Source of the DNA: Thermocatellispora tengchongensis
Lineage (GTDB): Bacteria; Actinomycetota; Actinomycetes; Streptosporangiales; Streptosporangiaceae
NCBI RefSeq assembly: GCF_014202315.1
Contig: NZ_JACHGN010000012.1
Span: forward strand, 186,001 to 250,000
Direction: 5' to 3'
DNA length: 64,000 bases
Shown: positions 1-8,342 of the stretch, one piece after another
Layout of the letters: the number at the start of each line of letters is the position of its first letter
Position numbering within the stretch: position 1 is the first letter of the stretch
The notes under the pieces: generated by a model
The model's database searches: none
Seen by the model: only the letters and a program-made list of their open reading frames with translations
What the model was told of the DNA's origin: nothing
Translations under genes and position numbers: made by a program

Positions 1-1525
1 CGAGGTCGCTCCGCACCCCCGAGGGCGGAGCGACGGCCCGCCTGCGGAGCAGCACCCTGCCCTCCAGGTTGGTCATGGTGCCGCTCTCCTCCGCCCACTG
101 CGTGGACGGCAGCACTACGTCAGCGCGCGCGGCGGTCTCAGACAGCACCAGGTCGGAGACCACGAGCAGTTCCAGGTCGCCGATGCGCTCGGCGACGTGC
201 CCGGCGCGCGGCGCGGAGACCAGCGGGTTGGAGCCGAACAGCAGCAGCGCCTTCGGCCCGGCGGGCGTGCCGAGCGCGTCCAGCAGCTCGTACGCCGAGC
301 GCCCCGGCCCCGGCAGTTCCTCGGGGTCCACGCCCCACACGGCGGCGACGTGGGCGCGGGCCGCCGGGTCGTCGATCTTGCGGTAGCCGGGGAGCTGGTC
401 GGCCTTCTGGCCGTGCTCCCTGCCGCCCTGGCCGTTGCCCTGGCCGGTGACGCAGGCGTACCCGGAGCCCTCGGTGCCGGGCAGGCCGAGCGCGAGGGCC
501 AGGTTGATGAAGGCGGTGACGGTGTCGGTGCCCTTGGCGTGCTGCTCGGCGCCGCGCCCGGTGAGCACCATCGCCCGGCGCGCGGTGCCGAGCAGGCGCA
601 CGGCCTCGCGCATCTGGGCGACCGGGACGCCGGTGATCCGCTCCACACGCTCGGGCCACCAGGCGGCCAGCGAGGTGCGCACCGCCTCGAAGCCGGTGGT
701 GCGGGCGGCGATGTAGTCCTCGTCGGCGTACCCGTCGGCGATGGCGATGTGCAGCAGCCCGAGCGCGAGCGCCAGGTCGGTGCCCGGGGTGAGCTGGAGG
801 TGCAGGTCGGCGCTCTTGGCGGTGGCGGTCAGGCGGGGGTCGGCGACGATCAGCCGCCCGCCGCGCTCGCGCATGGCGTTCAGGTGGCGCACGAACGGCG
901 GCATGGTCTCCGCGACGTTCCCGCCCGCGAACAGCACGGCGTCGGCGGCGGCGAGGTCGGTGATCGGGAAGGGCATGCCCCGGTCCATGCCGAAGGCGCG
1001 GATGGACGCCGCGGCGGCCGAGGACATGCAGAACCGGCCGTTGTAGTCGATCTGGCTGGTGCGCAGGGCCACCCGGGCGAACTTGCCGAGCAGGTACGCC
1101 TTCTCGTTGGTCAGCCCTCCGCCGCCGAACACCGCGACCGCGTCGGGCCCGTGCTCGGCCTGGATGCGCCTGATCCGCTCGGCGATGTAGTCCAGCGCGT
1201 CGTCCCAGGTGGCGGGCTCGCCGTGGACGAGCGGGGTGGTGAGGCGGGCGCCGTTGGTGAGCAGTTCGCCGGCCGTCCAGCCCTTCTGGCACAGGCCGCC
1301 GGCGTTGGCGGGGATGTCGTCCCTGGGGGTGATGGAGATCTCCTGCCGGCCGCCCGGCGCGGCGGTCGCGGAGATGCGCATGCCGCACTGCAACGCGCAG
1401 TACGGGCAGTGCGTGGCGGTCCCGGCGCCGCTGTCCGCACGACCGGAGCCCGGGGCCTTCACAGGCTCCGGGGCGGGAAGTGAGGTCATCGGCATGGGTC
1501 CGATGGTGCTTTCGAGGGGTTTCAC
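1..1525 (-). CDS. Assimilatory-type nitrate reductase, molybdopterin subunit (3' part off window)
   Basis: This is the N-terminal ~508 residues of a molybdopterin-dependent oxidoreductase of the assimilatory nitrate reductase (NasC/NarB-like) type, which reduces nitrate to nitrite in the cytoplasm. I translated it by hand because the gene runs off the left edge. Cysteines 40, 43, 47 and 79 (HCPYCALQCG, then GLCQKGW) form the N-terminal 4Fe-4S site. NGRFCMSSA places the likely Mo-ligand cysteine at about 166. The GTG start at 1525 has AAGGGA seven bases upstream; in-frame ATGs at 1495 and 1489 are alternatives. The narK gene lies directly upstream on the same strand, which supports nitrate over formate as substrate. 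A formate dehydrogenase-like role cannot be fully excluded without the C-terminus. Confidence 0.85.
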   Translation of the reverse strand, partial: MKPLESTIGPMPMTSLPAPEPVKAPGSGRADSGAGTATHCPYCALQCGMRISATAAPGGRQEISITPRDDIPANAGGLCQKGWTAGELLTNGARLTTPLVHGEPATWDDALDYIAERIRRIQAEHGPDAVAVFGGGGLTNEKAYLLGKFARVALRTSQIDYNGRFCMSSAAAASIRAFGMDRGMPFPITDLAAADAVLFAGGNVAETMPPFVRHLNAMRERGGRLIVADPRLTATAKSADLHLQLTPGTDLALALGLLHIAIADGYADEDYIAARTTGFEAVRTSLAAWWPERVERITGVPVAQMREAVRLLGTARRAMVLTGRGAEQHAKGTDTVTAFINLALALGLPGTEGSGYACVTGQGNGQGGREHGQKADQLPGYRKIDDPAARAHVAAVWGVDPEELPGPGRSAYELLDALGTPAGPKALLLFGSNPLVSAPRAGHVAERIGDLELLVVSDLVLSETAARADVVLPSTQWAEESGTMTNLEGRVLLRRRAVAPPSGVRSDL

Positions 1526-1594
1526 CGCTGGGTCCCTTCTGTTACCGCTGTGCAACAAGCCGCTAACCGCGTTCACACAAGGGCGGACGCCGCT

Positions 1595-1620
1595 GTGAGC
1601 GAGCGGAGCGAGCGAACCGG
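1595..1620. repeat. 26-bp dispersed repeat, copy 1
   Basis: A 26-bp sequence built on GAGCGAGCGGAGCGAGCG. Its exact reverse complement occurs at 6861-6886, where it begins over a gene's stop codon. Here it sits in the spacer between narK and the nitrate reductase gene. The core is a near-palindrome of GAGC and GCTC steps. Confidence 0.85.
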
Positions 1621-1630
1621 TGGGCACAGC

Positions 1631-1659
1631 AGCGGGCGTCCCCGCGAGGGACGCCCGCT
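1631..1659. terminator. Hairpin after narK
   Basis: A perfect 11-bp inverted repeat (AGCGGGCGTCC / GGACGCCCGCT) with a 7-base loop lies 27 bases past the narK stop, before the nitrate reductase start. There is no U-run on the minus strand, so it may attenuate or stabilise the narK message rather than end it completely. Confidence 0.6.
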
Positions 1660-1685
1660 CGGTGGACCGCCGCCGCCCGGCGGCG

Positions 1686-3047
1686 TCAGATCCGTGCCGC
1701 GGCCAGGCTCGGCACGGTGCCGGCCCCGACCTTCCTCAGGTAGCAGGCCCAGGTCAGGACGAAGCAGGCCGCGTAGAACAGGGCGAAGGCGGTCAGGGCC
1801 GCGCCGGCGCCGCCGGTCGCGGCGATCGAGCTGCCGAAGCCGCGGTTGATGAAGAAGCCGCCGTAGGCGCCGATGGCGGAGATGATGCCGACGGCGGCGG
1901 CGGCGTTCCGGCGGCCGACGATCGCGGCGGCCTCGTACGCCTCGGTGCCCTTGGCGAGGCCGGCGGTGGCCTTGGCGCGGAAGATCGCCGGGATCATGCG
2001 GTAGGTGGAGCCGTTGCCCACGCCGGTGCTGGCGACGAGGAGCATGTAGGAGCCGAAGAACAGCGCGAAGTTGTGCACGCTCAGGCCGTAGCCGACCAGG
2101 AGCACCGCGCCGGCCATGGCGACGAAGTTCCACAGCGTGACCCGCGCGCCGCCCATGCGGTCCGACAGCCAGCCGCCGACCGGGCGGATGAGCGAGCCGA
2201 CCAGCGGGCCGAGGAAGGCCAGGGAGACCAGGCCGGCGTGCTCGGGGAACTGGCTGTTGATCAGCAGGGGGAAGGCCGTGGAGTAGCCGATGAAGGAGCC
2301 GAAGGTGCCGATGTACAGGAAGGACATGATCCAGGTCTGGGCCCGGCCAGCGATCTTGAGCTGGTCGCGGGGGCTGGCCTTGGCGGTGGTCAGGTTGTCC
2401 ATGAAGAACCAGGCGCCGATGGCGGCGGCGAGGATGAACGGCACCCAGAACAGCCCGGCGGCGGCCAGCCCGAACCCGGTGATCACCAGCGGCATCAGGA
2501 GCTGCACCGAGCTGACCCCGATGTTGCCGCCCGCGGCGTTCAGCCCGAGCGCCGAGCCCTGCTTGGACTGCGGGTAGAAGTAGGTGATGTTGGCCATGCT
2601 GGAGGCGAAGTTGCCGCCGCCGAAGCCCGCGGTCGCCGCGATCACCAGGAAGGCCCAGTACGGCGTGTCCGGGTTGCTGACCGCGACCGCAAGCAGCACC
2701 GCCGGGATGAGCAGCAGCAGCGCGCTGACCACGGTCCAGTTCCGCCCGCCGAACCTGGCCGGGGCGAAGGTGTAGGGGATGCGCAGGGTGGAGCCGATGA
2801 GGTTGGGCAGCGAGACGATCCAGAAGAGCTGGTCGGTGGTGAACTGGTAGGAGCTCATCTTGACCGTGACGATGCTCCACACGGTCCACAGCGTGAACCC
2901 GAGGTGCTCGGCGAAGATCGACCAGATCAGGTTGCGCCGTGCGACCCTGCTGCCGCCACTCGCCCAGAAGGCCGGATCGTCGGGGCGCCAGTCGCCGATC
3001 CAGCGCCCCTTCTTCGGCGCGGCGGACGTGGCCTCGGTCACCGTCAT
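1686..3047 (-). CDS. narK: NarK-type nitrate/nitrite transporter (MFS)
   Basis: This 453-residue integral membrane protein belongs to the nitrate/nitrite porter (NNP) branch of the major facilitator superfamily, which imports nitrate or exchanges it for nitrite. About twelve hydrophobic segments follow a polar N-terminus of roughly 40 residues. The glycine-rich nitrate-signature motifs are visible as GFGGGNFASSMANITYF (residues 141-157) and NAAGGNIGVS (170-179). It lies 160 bp upstream of the nitrate reductase gene on the same strand, so it presumably supplies that enzyme. The start at 3047 has a GGAGGA ribosome site. Several palindromes upstream suggest regulation by nitrogen or nitrate. Confidence 0.93.
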   Translation of the reverse strand: MTVTEATSAAPKKGRWIGDWRPDDPAFWASGGSRVARRNLIWSIFAEHLGFTLWTVWSIVTVKMSSYQFTTDQLFWIVSLPNLIGSTLRIPYTFAPARFGGRNWTVVSALLLLIPAVLLAVAVSNPDTPYWAFLVIAATAGFGGGNFASSMANITYFYPQSKQGSALGLNAAGGNIGVSSVQLLMPLVITGFGLAAAGLFWVPFILAAAIGAWFFMDNLTTAKASPRDQLKIAGRAQTWIMSFLYIGTFGSFIGYSTAFPLLINSQFPEHAGLVSLAFLGPLVGSLIRPVGGWLSDRMGGARVTLWNFVAMAGAVLLVGYGLSVHNFALFFGSYMLLVASTGVGNGSTYRMIPAIFRAKATAGLAKGTEAYEAAAIVGRRNAAAAVGIISAIGAYGGFFINRGFGSSIAATGGAGAALTAFALFYAACFVLTWACYLRKVGAGTVPSLAAARI

Positions 3048-3121
3048 CGCTCCTCCTGCGGTTCTCTCACGGGGGGTGGCCGGTTACCGAAGGTAGGAGG
3101 GCGCCGTTACGCACAACGACG

Positions 3122-3165
3122 AACCGTGACGGTGCACGGTTACATGTAACTCACCGGCGTAACAA
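3122..3165 (-). promoter_or_regulatory. Palindromes upstream of narK
   Basis: Two perfect inverted repeats overlap here, 75-120 bp upstream of narK. One is AACCGTG-6-CACGGTT (3122-3141) and the other is GTTACATGTAAC (3139-3150). A further GTAAC follows at 3159-3163. GTnAC elements separated by short spacers resemble the building blocks of actinobacterial GlnR sites, but the GAAAC half-sites are not clean. I infer an operator for nitrogen control; the regulator is not identified. Confidence 0.45.
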
Positions 3166-3333
3166 GCAACAAACAGGACGCACAGCCGCAATAGCCCCTT
3201 AACATGCCCTCCGGACGGGCACATCTGTACGACCGCGCGGTGAGGTGATCTCCGCCGCGATCCGGGGGAGAATGAGGGCGGCAGGACGACAACGACAACC
3301 ATGAGCGTGTCATCGTCACCGCGGGGAGTACGC

Positions 3334-3810
3334 ATGACCGTTAGGCAGATCCGCCTGTTCGGCGACCCGGTGCTGCGAACCGCGGCCGAGCCGGTGACCT
3401 CCTTCGACCGCGAGCTGCGCAGGCTGGTGAAGTCGCTGCAGGCCACGATGCGGGCCGGCGCGGGCCGGGCGGGCCTGGCCGCCCCCCAGGTGGGCGAGCC
3501 GGTGCGGGTCGTGGTCTTCGAGTACGAGGGCAGATCCGGCCACATCGTCAACCCGCGCCTGGAGCTGTCGGAGCGCCGGGTGGTGGCCGACGAGGCGTGC
3601 CTGTCGGCCCCCGGCGTGTGGTGGCCCCTGGAACGCTCCTACGCGGTCACCGCGCGCGGCCGCGACATGTTCGGCAAGCCGGTCACGGTCCGCGCGCTCG
3701 GCGTGCTGGCCCGGGTGCTCCAGCACGAGGCCGACCATCTCGACGGCGTCCTGCTCATCGACCACCTGGAGGCCGAGGAGCGCGAGCGCTTCCTGGAGGC
3801 CATCGCCTGA
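3334..3810 (+). CDS. def: Peptide deformylase
   Basis: Removes the N-formyl group from nascent proteins in the cytoplasm. The 158-residue product has all three family motifs: GRAGLAAPQ (44-52), EACLS (87-91, with C89 as metal ligand) and QHEADH (130-135, with H131, E132 and H135). Motif II reads EACLS rather than the common EGCLS, a variant seen in secondary deformylases. I chose the ATG at 3334 because GGGGAG precedes it; an in-frame ATG at 3301 has no ribosome site. The gene is divergent from narK and convergent with mshC. The stop codon lies in a 23-bp tandem duplication. Confidence 0.92.
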   Translation: MTVRQIRLFGDPVLRTAAEPVTSFDRELRRLVKSLQATMRAGAGRAGLAAPQVGEPVRVVVFEYEGRSGHIVNPRLELSERRVVADEACLSAPGVWWPLERSYAVTARGRDMFGKPVTVRALGVLARVLQHEADHLDGVLLIDHLEAEERERFLEAIA

Positions 3811-3860
3811 GGCCGCGACCGACACGCGCCTGAGCCCGCGACCGACACGCGCCTGAGCCC
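3804..3860. repeat. 23-bp tandem repeat spanning the def stop codon
   Basis: Units at 3804-3826 and 3827-3849, with a partial third at 3850-3860, all begin CGCCTGAG. The TGA in the first unit is the def stop codon, and the later units repeat it downstream. Confidence 0.85.
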
Positions 3861-3870
3861 GTGCCTGAGT

Positions 3871-3890
3871 CCCGCCCCCGTGGGGGCGGG
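3871..3890. terminator. Bidirectional terminator between def and mshC
   Basis: A 9-bp GC-only stem (CCCGCCCCC / GGGGGCGGG) with a 2-base turn lies between two convergent genes. It has no U-run, as is common in actinobacteria. Confidence 0.65.
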
Positions 3891-3893
3891 GTG

Positions 3894-5117
3894 TCACAGC
3901 GCGACGCCCAGCAGGGCGTCGGCGGCGGCCCGGACCAGGGCCGGTGCCCCGGGGTCGCCACCGGGCGCGGCCAGGGCGCGCGCCGCCCAGTCGTCCACGG
4001 CGGCCAGCGCGGCGGGCGCGTCGAGATCGTCGGCGAGGCGGTCGCGGATCTCCTCCACCACCGGGCCGGCGTCGGGGCCGGCCGGCAGCGCGGTGGCGGC
4101 GCGCCAGCGCGCCAGGCGCTCCCCGGCGGCGGCGAGCTGGCCGGGGGTGTACTCCCAGTCGCTGCGGTAGTGGTGGGCCAGCAGGACCAGCCTGATCGCC
4201 ATGGGGTCGGCGTCCTGGCGCAGCCGGGAGACGAACACCAGGTTGCCCCGCGACTTGGACATCTTCTCGCCGTCCAGCGCCACCATGCCCGCGTGCACGT
4301 ACGCCTTGGCGAAGGGCCACTCGCCGGTGGCCACGTGCCCCTCGCAGGCGCCCATCTCGTGGTGCGGGAAGATCAGGTCGGAGCCGCCGCCGGAGACGTC
4401 GAAGCCGCTGCCCAGGTTGGCCAGCGCGATGGCGGTGCACTCGACGTGCCAGCCGGGACGGCCGGGGCCGAACGGCGAGGGCCAGGAGGGCTCGCCGGGG
4501 CGCTCGGCCCGCCACAGGACCCAGTCGAGCGGGTGCTGCTTGCCCCCGCGGCCCGGGTCGCCGCCGCGCTCGGCGAACAGCGCGAGCATCGTCTCCTCCG
4601 GGTAGCCGGACACCGCGCCGAACTTGGGCGCGGCGGCGGAGTTGAAGTACACGTCGCCGTCGAGCTCGTAGGTGGCGCCCTTGTCGCGCAGCCGGGCGAT
4701 CAGCTCGGCCACCTGGTCCACGACCTCGGTCACGCCGACGTACTCGCGCGGCGGCAGGATGCGCAGCGCCTCCATGTCGGTGCGGAACAGCTCGATCTCG
4801 CGCGCGGCCAGCTCGCGCCAGTCCTGCCCGGTGCTGTCGGCACGCTCCAGCAGGGGATCGTCCACGTCGGTGGCGTTCTGGGTGTAGTGCACGTCGTGGC
4901 CGGCGTCGCGCCACATCCGGTTCACCAGGTCGAAGGCCAGGTAGGTGTTGGCGTGGCCGAGGTGGGTGGCGTCATAGGGGGTGATGCCGCACACGTACAT
5001 GCGGGCGGTGCCGCCGGGTTCGGTGGGGCGGATCTCCCGCGCGCCGGTGTCGTAGAGTCGCAGCACGCGCCCCTGGCCGGGGAGCACGGGGACATTGGGG
5101 GCAGACCACGATCGCAT
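3894..5117 (-). CDS. mshC: Cysteine:GlcN-inositol ligase (mycothiol synthesis)
   Basis: Catalyses the ATP-dependent joining of L-cysteine to glucosaminyl-inositol, the penultimate step of mycothiol synthesis. It is a 407-residue relative of cysteinyl-tRNA synthetase that lacks the tRNA-binding C-terminal domain. The class-I motifs are THLGHA (51-56) and KMSKS (285-289). C43, C227 and H252 fit the zinc/cysteine-binding set. Its presence marks the host as an actinobacterium. A TAGGCT box at 5129-5124 lies six bases before the ATG, so transcription may start almost at the start codon. The neighbouring NRDE and SCO1664-like genes point the same way. Confidence 0.95.
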   Translation of the reverse strand: MRSWSAPNVPVLPGQGRVLRLYDTGAREIRPTEPGGTARMYVCGITPYDATHLGHANTYLAFDLVNRMWRDAGHDVHYTQNATDVDDPLLERADSTGQDWRELAAREIELFRTDMEALRILPPREYVGVTEVVDQVAELIARLRDKGATYELDGDVYFNSAAAPKFGAVSGYPEETMLALFAERGGDPGRGGKQHPLDWVLWRAERPGEPSWPSPFGPGRPGWHVECTAIALANLGSGFDVSGGGSDLIFPHHEMGACEGHVATGEWPFAKAYVHAGMVALDGEKMSKSRGNLVFVSRLRQDADPMAIRLVLLAHHYRSDWEYTPGQLAAAGERLARWRAATALPAGPDAGPVVEEIRDRLADDLDAPAALAAVDDWAARALAAPGGDPGAPALVRAAADALLGVAL

Positions 5118-5188
5118 GCCCTGAGCCTATCCAGGCGTCCGGGCACACCGATCAGCCTGGGTGCCCAATTTCCCCACATACCTCACAT

Positions 5189-5947
5189 TCATCCCAGCAC
5201 TCGATAAAAGCCGCGCGGGTCTCCGGGCCGGGCGGTGAAGTCGTACCGGACTCCGGCCCCCTCCGGCGCCTCGGGGGCGAGCCCGACCAGGGTCACCGAG
5301 GAGGAGCCCCAGACGCGGCCGTCGGGCAGCTCGTGCCGTACGATCAGCGCCCGCGGGTCGCCCGTGGCGAGCCCGTCGCCGGTGGCCAGCACGGCCCACT
5401 CCCCCCAGTACGCCGGCGGGTCCTCCCCGCCGCCGATCGGGCCGGGACGCGGCGCGGCGGCGAAGCGGTCGCGGAAGTACGCCGCGCGGGCGTTCTCGCC
5501 GCCCTGCTCCCAGCCGCTGTTGACGATCACGTGCGTGCCGGGCGCGGGCTTGTCGTCGGTCAGGCGCACGCCGTCCCAGTGCCACAGCCGCACCCCGCCG
5601 GCGTCGGCGACCACCAGGTGGAACGGGTCGTACCGGGTCAGGTCCTCATCCGGCGGCTCGCCCAGCTCCACGGCGCGCAACGGCAGGTCGCCGCGCGACC
5701 TGCGCCGCTCCTGCGCGGCGAGCACCCCGCGCCCGTTCAGCAGCGCGGCCACGCGGCGCGCCGCGGGATGGACGGCCAGCCAGGTGCCGCCCGCCTGGAG
5801 GTCGCGCCCGCCGAGCACCCCCGGGTGGCTCCGCGGCCAGTGCTCCCCCGGCCCCTCCCAGGGCCGCTCGGCGAACTCGTCGCGTACGCCGGCCAGCAGG
5901 ACCGGCACCGGCGCCCCTGGCTCCAGGCTCACGATCACGGTGCACAA
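5189..5947 (-). CDS. NRDE (TANGO2-like) family protein
   Basis: A 252-residue member of the NRDE/TANGO2 family, whose biochemical role is unsettled; animal TANGO2 has been linked to lipid and haem handling. Family features are the N-terminal CTVIVSLEPG segment, the NRDE-like stretch RDEFAERPWE, and HVIVNSGWEQ in the middle. I chose the TTG start at 5947 so that the conserved cysteine becomes residue 2; a GGGGAGG ribosome site lies upstream. An in-frame GTG 15 bases upstream is an alternative. It lies between the SCO1664-like gene and mshC on the same strand, with spacings of 122 and 71 bp. Confidence 0.82.
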   Translation of the reverse strand: MCTVIVSLEPGAPVPVLLAGVRDEFAERPWEGPGEHWPRSHPGVLGGRDLQAGGTWLAVHPAARRVAALLNGRGVLAAQERRRSRGDLPLRAVELGEPPDEDLTRYDPFHLVVADAGGVRLWHWDGVRLTDDKPAPGTHVIVNSGWEQGGENARAAYFRDRFAAAPRPGPIGGGEDPPAYWGEWAVLATGDGLATGDPRALIVRHELPDGRVWGSSSVTLVGLAPEAPEGAGVRYDFTARPGDPRGFYRVLG

Positions 5948-6069
5948 CGCGCGCGCCACCTCCCCAGGCTCCCCAGCAGGGTACGCCGCCCGGTTCGCCC
6001 GATTCGCAGCGGGTCCCGGCACGATGATCCGCCGCGGGGACGGTCGGAAGGGCGCGTCAGAGGGATGGC

Positions 6070-6831
6070 TCAGATGGGCGGCCAGGGGATGGCGGGCCAG
6101 TCCTCCGGCGGATAGGGGTGGACGCCGGTCTCGATCAGGTTGCGCACGCGCTGCCACACCGCCTCGACCTCGGCCGCGGTGAGCAGCTCGCGCAGGCGGC
6201 GGCCCAGGCGGCCGTGATCCAGCTCGCCCTCCAGCCGGTTGAGCACGGCCATCGCCTCGCGCGGAAGCTGCTTGCCGCGCCACTGCCACAGCACCGTGCG
6301 CAGCTTGTTCTCCGCCGAGAAGCACACCCCGTGGTCCACGCCGTACACGTGGCCGTCGGGCAGCGGCAGCATGTGCCCGCCTTTGCGGTCGGCGTTGTTC
6401 ACCACCGCGTCGAAGACCGCCATGCGGCGCAGCGCCGGGTGGCGGCTGCGGATCAGCGCCATGAGATCGACCTCCTCGTCGGCGTCGATCCACAGTTGGC
6501 ACATGCCGGGCCCGAACGGGCCGTCGCGGTAGACGGTGGGCGGCACGATCCGCCAGCCGGTCACGGCCGAGACCTCGAACGCGGCCACCTCGCGGGCCGC
6601 GAGGGTGCCGTCGGGGAAGTCCCACAGCGGGCGCTCGCCGCGTACGGGCTTGTAGACGCAGGCCGCGCTGAGCGTGCCCAGGCGCACCGTGCAGTAGAGG
6701 GTCATGTTGGTCGCCTCGACCAGCCGGCCGGCGACCTCGATCTGCCCTTCCCGCAGCAGTCGCAGCGCGGTGGCGTCGTCCATGGTGTACGCGGGCTGGG
6801 TGCTCAGGGTGGGCTCACTCTCCGCCGACAT
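6070..6831 (-). CDS. SCO1664-family protein
   Basis: A 253-residue protein of the actinobacterial SCO1664 family, which resembles the catalytic lobe of phosphatidylinositol 3/4-kinase and HipA-like enzymes. Kinase-like motifs are visible: FDAVVNNADRKGGHML (catalytic loop with N and D) and VYGVDHGVCF (DHG metal motif). The substrate is unknown. In many actinobacteria this gene travels with DUF3090, the MSMEG_4193-like phosphatase and mshC, and that order is preserved here. A GAGGTGG ribosome site precedes the ATG. Confidence 0.85.
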   Translation of the reverse strand: MSAESEPTLSTQPAYTMDDATALRLLREGQIEVAGRLVEATNMTLYCTVRLGTLSAACVYKPVRGERPLWDFPDGTLAAREVAAFEVSAVTGWRIVPPTVYRDGPFGPGMCQLWIDADEEVDLMALIRSRHPALRRMAVFDAVVNNADRKGGHMLPLPDGHVYGVDHGVCFSAENKLRTVLWQWRGKQLPREAMAVLNRLEGELDHGRLGRRLRELLTAAEVEAVWQRVRNLIETGVHPYPPEDWPAIPWPPI

Positions 6832-6860
6832 GCGCCACCTCGCCCCCGGCCCGGACCTCG

Positions 6861-6886
6861 CCGGTTCGCTCGCTCCGCTCGCTCAC
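6861..6886. repeat. 26-bp dispersed repeat, copy 2
   Basis: Exact reverse complement of the sequence at 1595-1620. The TGA stop of the DUF3090 gene (6885-6883 on the minus strand) lies inside its first bases, so the repeat forms the 3' boundary of that gene. Confidence 0.85.
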
Positions 6887-7431
6887 GAACCCCCCTGGCT
6901 CGCTCGGTAACCGTTGAGACGTACGCAGATGTGGCCCTCGGCGTCGAGCGGCTGCCCGCACAGCGGGCACGGCGGGCGTCCGGCGGCGACCAGCGCCTGG
7001 GCCCGCTTGGTGAACGCGCGGGCGACCCCGGCGCTGACGCGCACCCGCAGCACCGCGGGCTCGGGCGCGTCCTCGTCGTCCTCGTCGGTGATCTCCTGAG
7101 CCTCGATCACCACCTGGGACGCCTCGGGGTCCCAGCCGAGTGCCATGGTGCCGACGCGGAACTCGGCGTCGATGGGCAGGTCGAGCGGCCCGTTGTCGGT
7201 GAGGTCGGCGGGGGCGATGGCGGGCACCTGGGCGGTGCCGCCGCTCATGCGCAGCACCTCGTCGAGGAGCTCGTCCAGGCGCTCGGCCAGCGCGGCCACC
7301 TGGAACTTCTCCAGCCCGACGGTGGTCAGGCGCCCCTTGGCCCGCGCCTGCAGGAAGAAGGCGCGAGCGCCCGGCTGCCCCACGGCGCCGGCCACGAACC
7401 GCTCGGGTGGATCGTAGTCGAAGACCGGCAT
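6883..7431 (-). CDS. DUF3090 family protein
   Basis: A 182-residue cytoplasmic protein of the actinobacterial DUF3090 family, of unknown function. It starts MPVFDYDPPERFVAG and ends with a zinc-knuckle-like segment, CPLCGQPLDAEGHICVR, typical of the family. An acidic EITDEDDEDAPEP stretch lies in the middle. It is 9 bp downstream of the phosphomutase-like gene and so almost certainly co-transcribed with it, with the SCO1664-like gene following. The stop codon overlaps the dispersed 26-bp repeat. Confidence 0.88.
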   Translation of the reverse strand: MPVFDYDPPERFVAGAVGQPGARAFFLQARAKGRLTTVGLEKFQVAALAERLDELLDEVLRMSGGTAQVPAIAPADLTDNGPLDLPIDAEFRVGTMALGWDPEASQVVIEAQEITDEDDEDAPEPAVLRVRVSAGVARAFTKRAQALVAAGRPPCPLCGQPLDAEGHICVRLNGYRASQGGS

Positions 7432-7440
7432 AAGGCGACC

Positions 7441-8142
7441 CTATGTGCTTCCCGCGCCGCCGCCGACGGCGGCGTCGCTCTCGGTGAGGTTTTCTCCCCC
7501 GTCTTCCTGTCCCGAACCCTCGGGCGGGCGCAGCCCCGCCACGTCGCCGCCCACGTCGTTCAGCCGCAGCACGAAGGGGCGCAGCGGGGTGTAGCGGATG
7601 GCCGTCAGGGAGGCGGGATCTGCGGTTATGCGCTGGAACTGGTCGAGATGCAGGCCCATCGCGTCGGCCACGATCGCCTTGATCACGTCGCCGTGGCTGC
7701 ACACGAGATAGACCCCTTTGGGGCCGAGTTTCGCGTTCCACTCGCGCACCGCGCCGACCGCCCGGTGCTGCACGTCGGTCAAGGATTCTCCCCCGGGGAA
7801 GACCGCGGCGCTCGGATGCGCCTGCACGACCCGCCACAGCGGCTCCTCGGCCAGCTCCTTCAGCGGCCGCCCGGTCCACTCGCCGTAGCGGCACTCGCCG
7901 AACCGGTCGTCGACGACCACCTCCGCGCCGGGCCGCCCCTCGGCGACCGCGCCGGCGGTCTCCCTGCACCGTTCCAGGGGGCTGGTGACGATCGCGTCGA
8001 GGTCGAGCGGGGCGAGCCGTTCGGCCAGGGCCTTGGCCTGCCTGGCCCCCTCCTCGCTCAGGTGGACGCCCGGGGTCCAGCCGGCGAGGACCGGCCCGGT
8101 GAGGGCGGTCAGGCCGTGGCGGGCGAGTATCAGCGTCGTCAC
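7441..8142 (-). CDS. Histidine phosphatase, MSMEG_4193-like putative phosphomutase
   Basis: A 233-residue member of the histidine phosphatase (phosphoglycerate mutase-like) superfamily. The phosphate-accepting motif LARHGLTALTG is at the N-terminus, SPLERCRETA supplies the second arginine, and CSHGDV supplies the second histidine. The substrate is unknown. I chose the GTG at 8142 because TAGTCT (8155-8150) lies exactly 7 bases before it, which indicates a leaderless transcript; a TTG two codons upstream is the alternative. The C-terminal 30 residues are acidic and low in complexity. Confidence 0.85.
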   Translation of the reverse strand: MTTLILARHGLTALTGPVLAGWTPGVHLSEEGARQAKALAERLAPLDLDAIVTSPLERCRETAGAVAEGRPGAEVVVDDRFGECRYGEWTGRPLKELAEEPLWRVVQAHPSAAVFPGGESLTDVQHRAVGAVREWNAKLGPKGVYLVCSHGDVIKAIVADAMGLHLDQFQRITADPASLTAIRYTPLRPFVLRLNDVGGDVAGLRPPEGSGQEDGGENLTESDAAVGGGAGST

Positions 8143-8342
8143 ACCCAAAAGACTACGACTCTCCGCCTTAACGACGGCATAACGGTACGGCGGCGGTCAC
8201 CATGCGAACGTCACGTGTTGGTCGCGCCGGAGTCGCGGGCCGTCCGGTGCGCCCGGAAAGGCCGTTTCGCCCGGCCGGAAAGGGAGCGGAAACGTCAGGC
8301 CGCCCCACGCGGGCGGGCCCCGGGCGGTAATCTGGCCTGATC

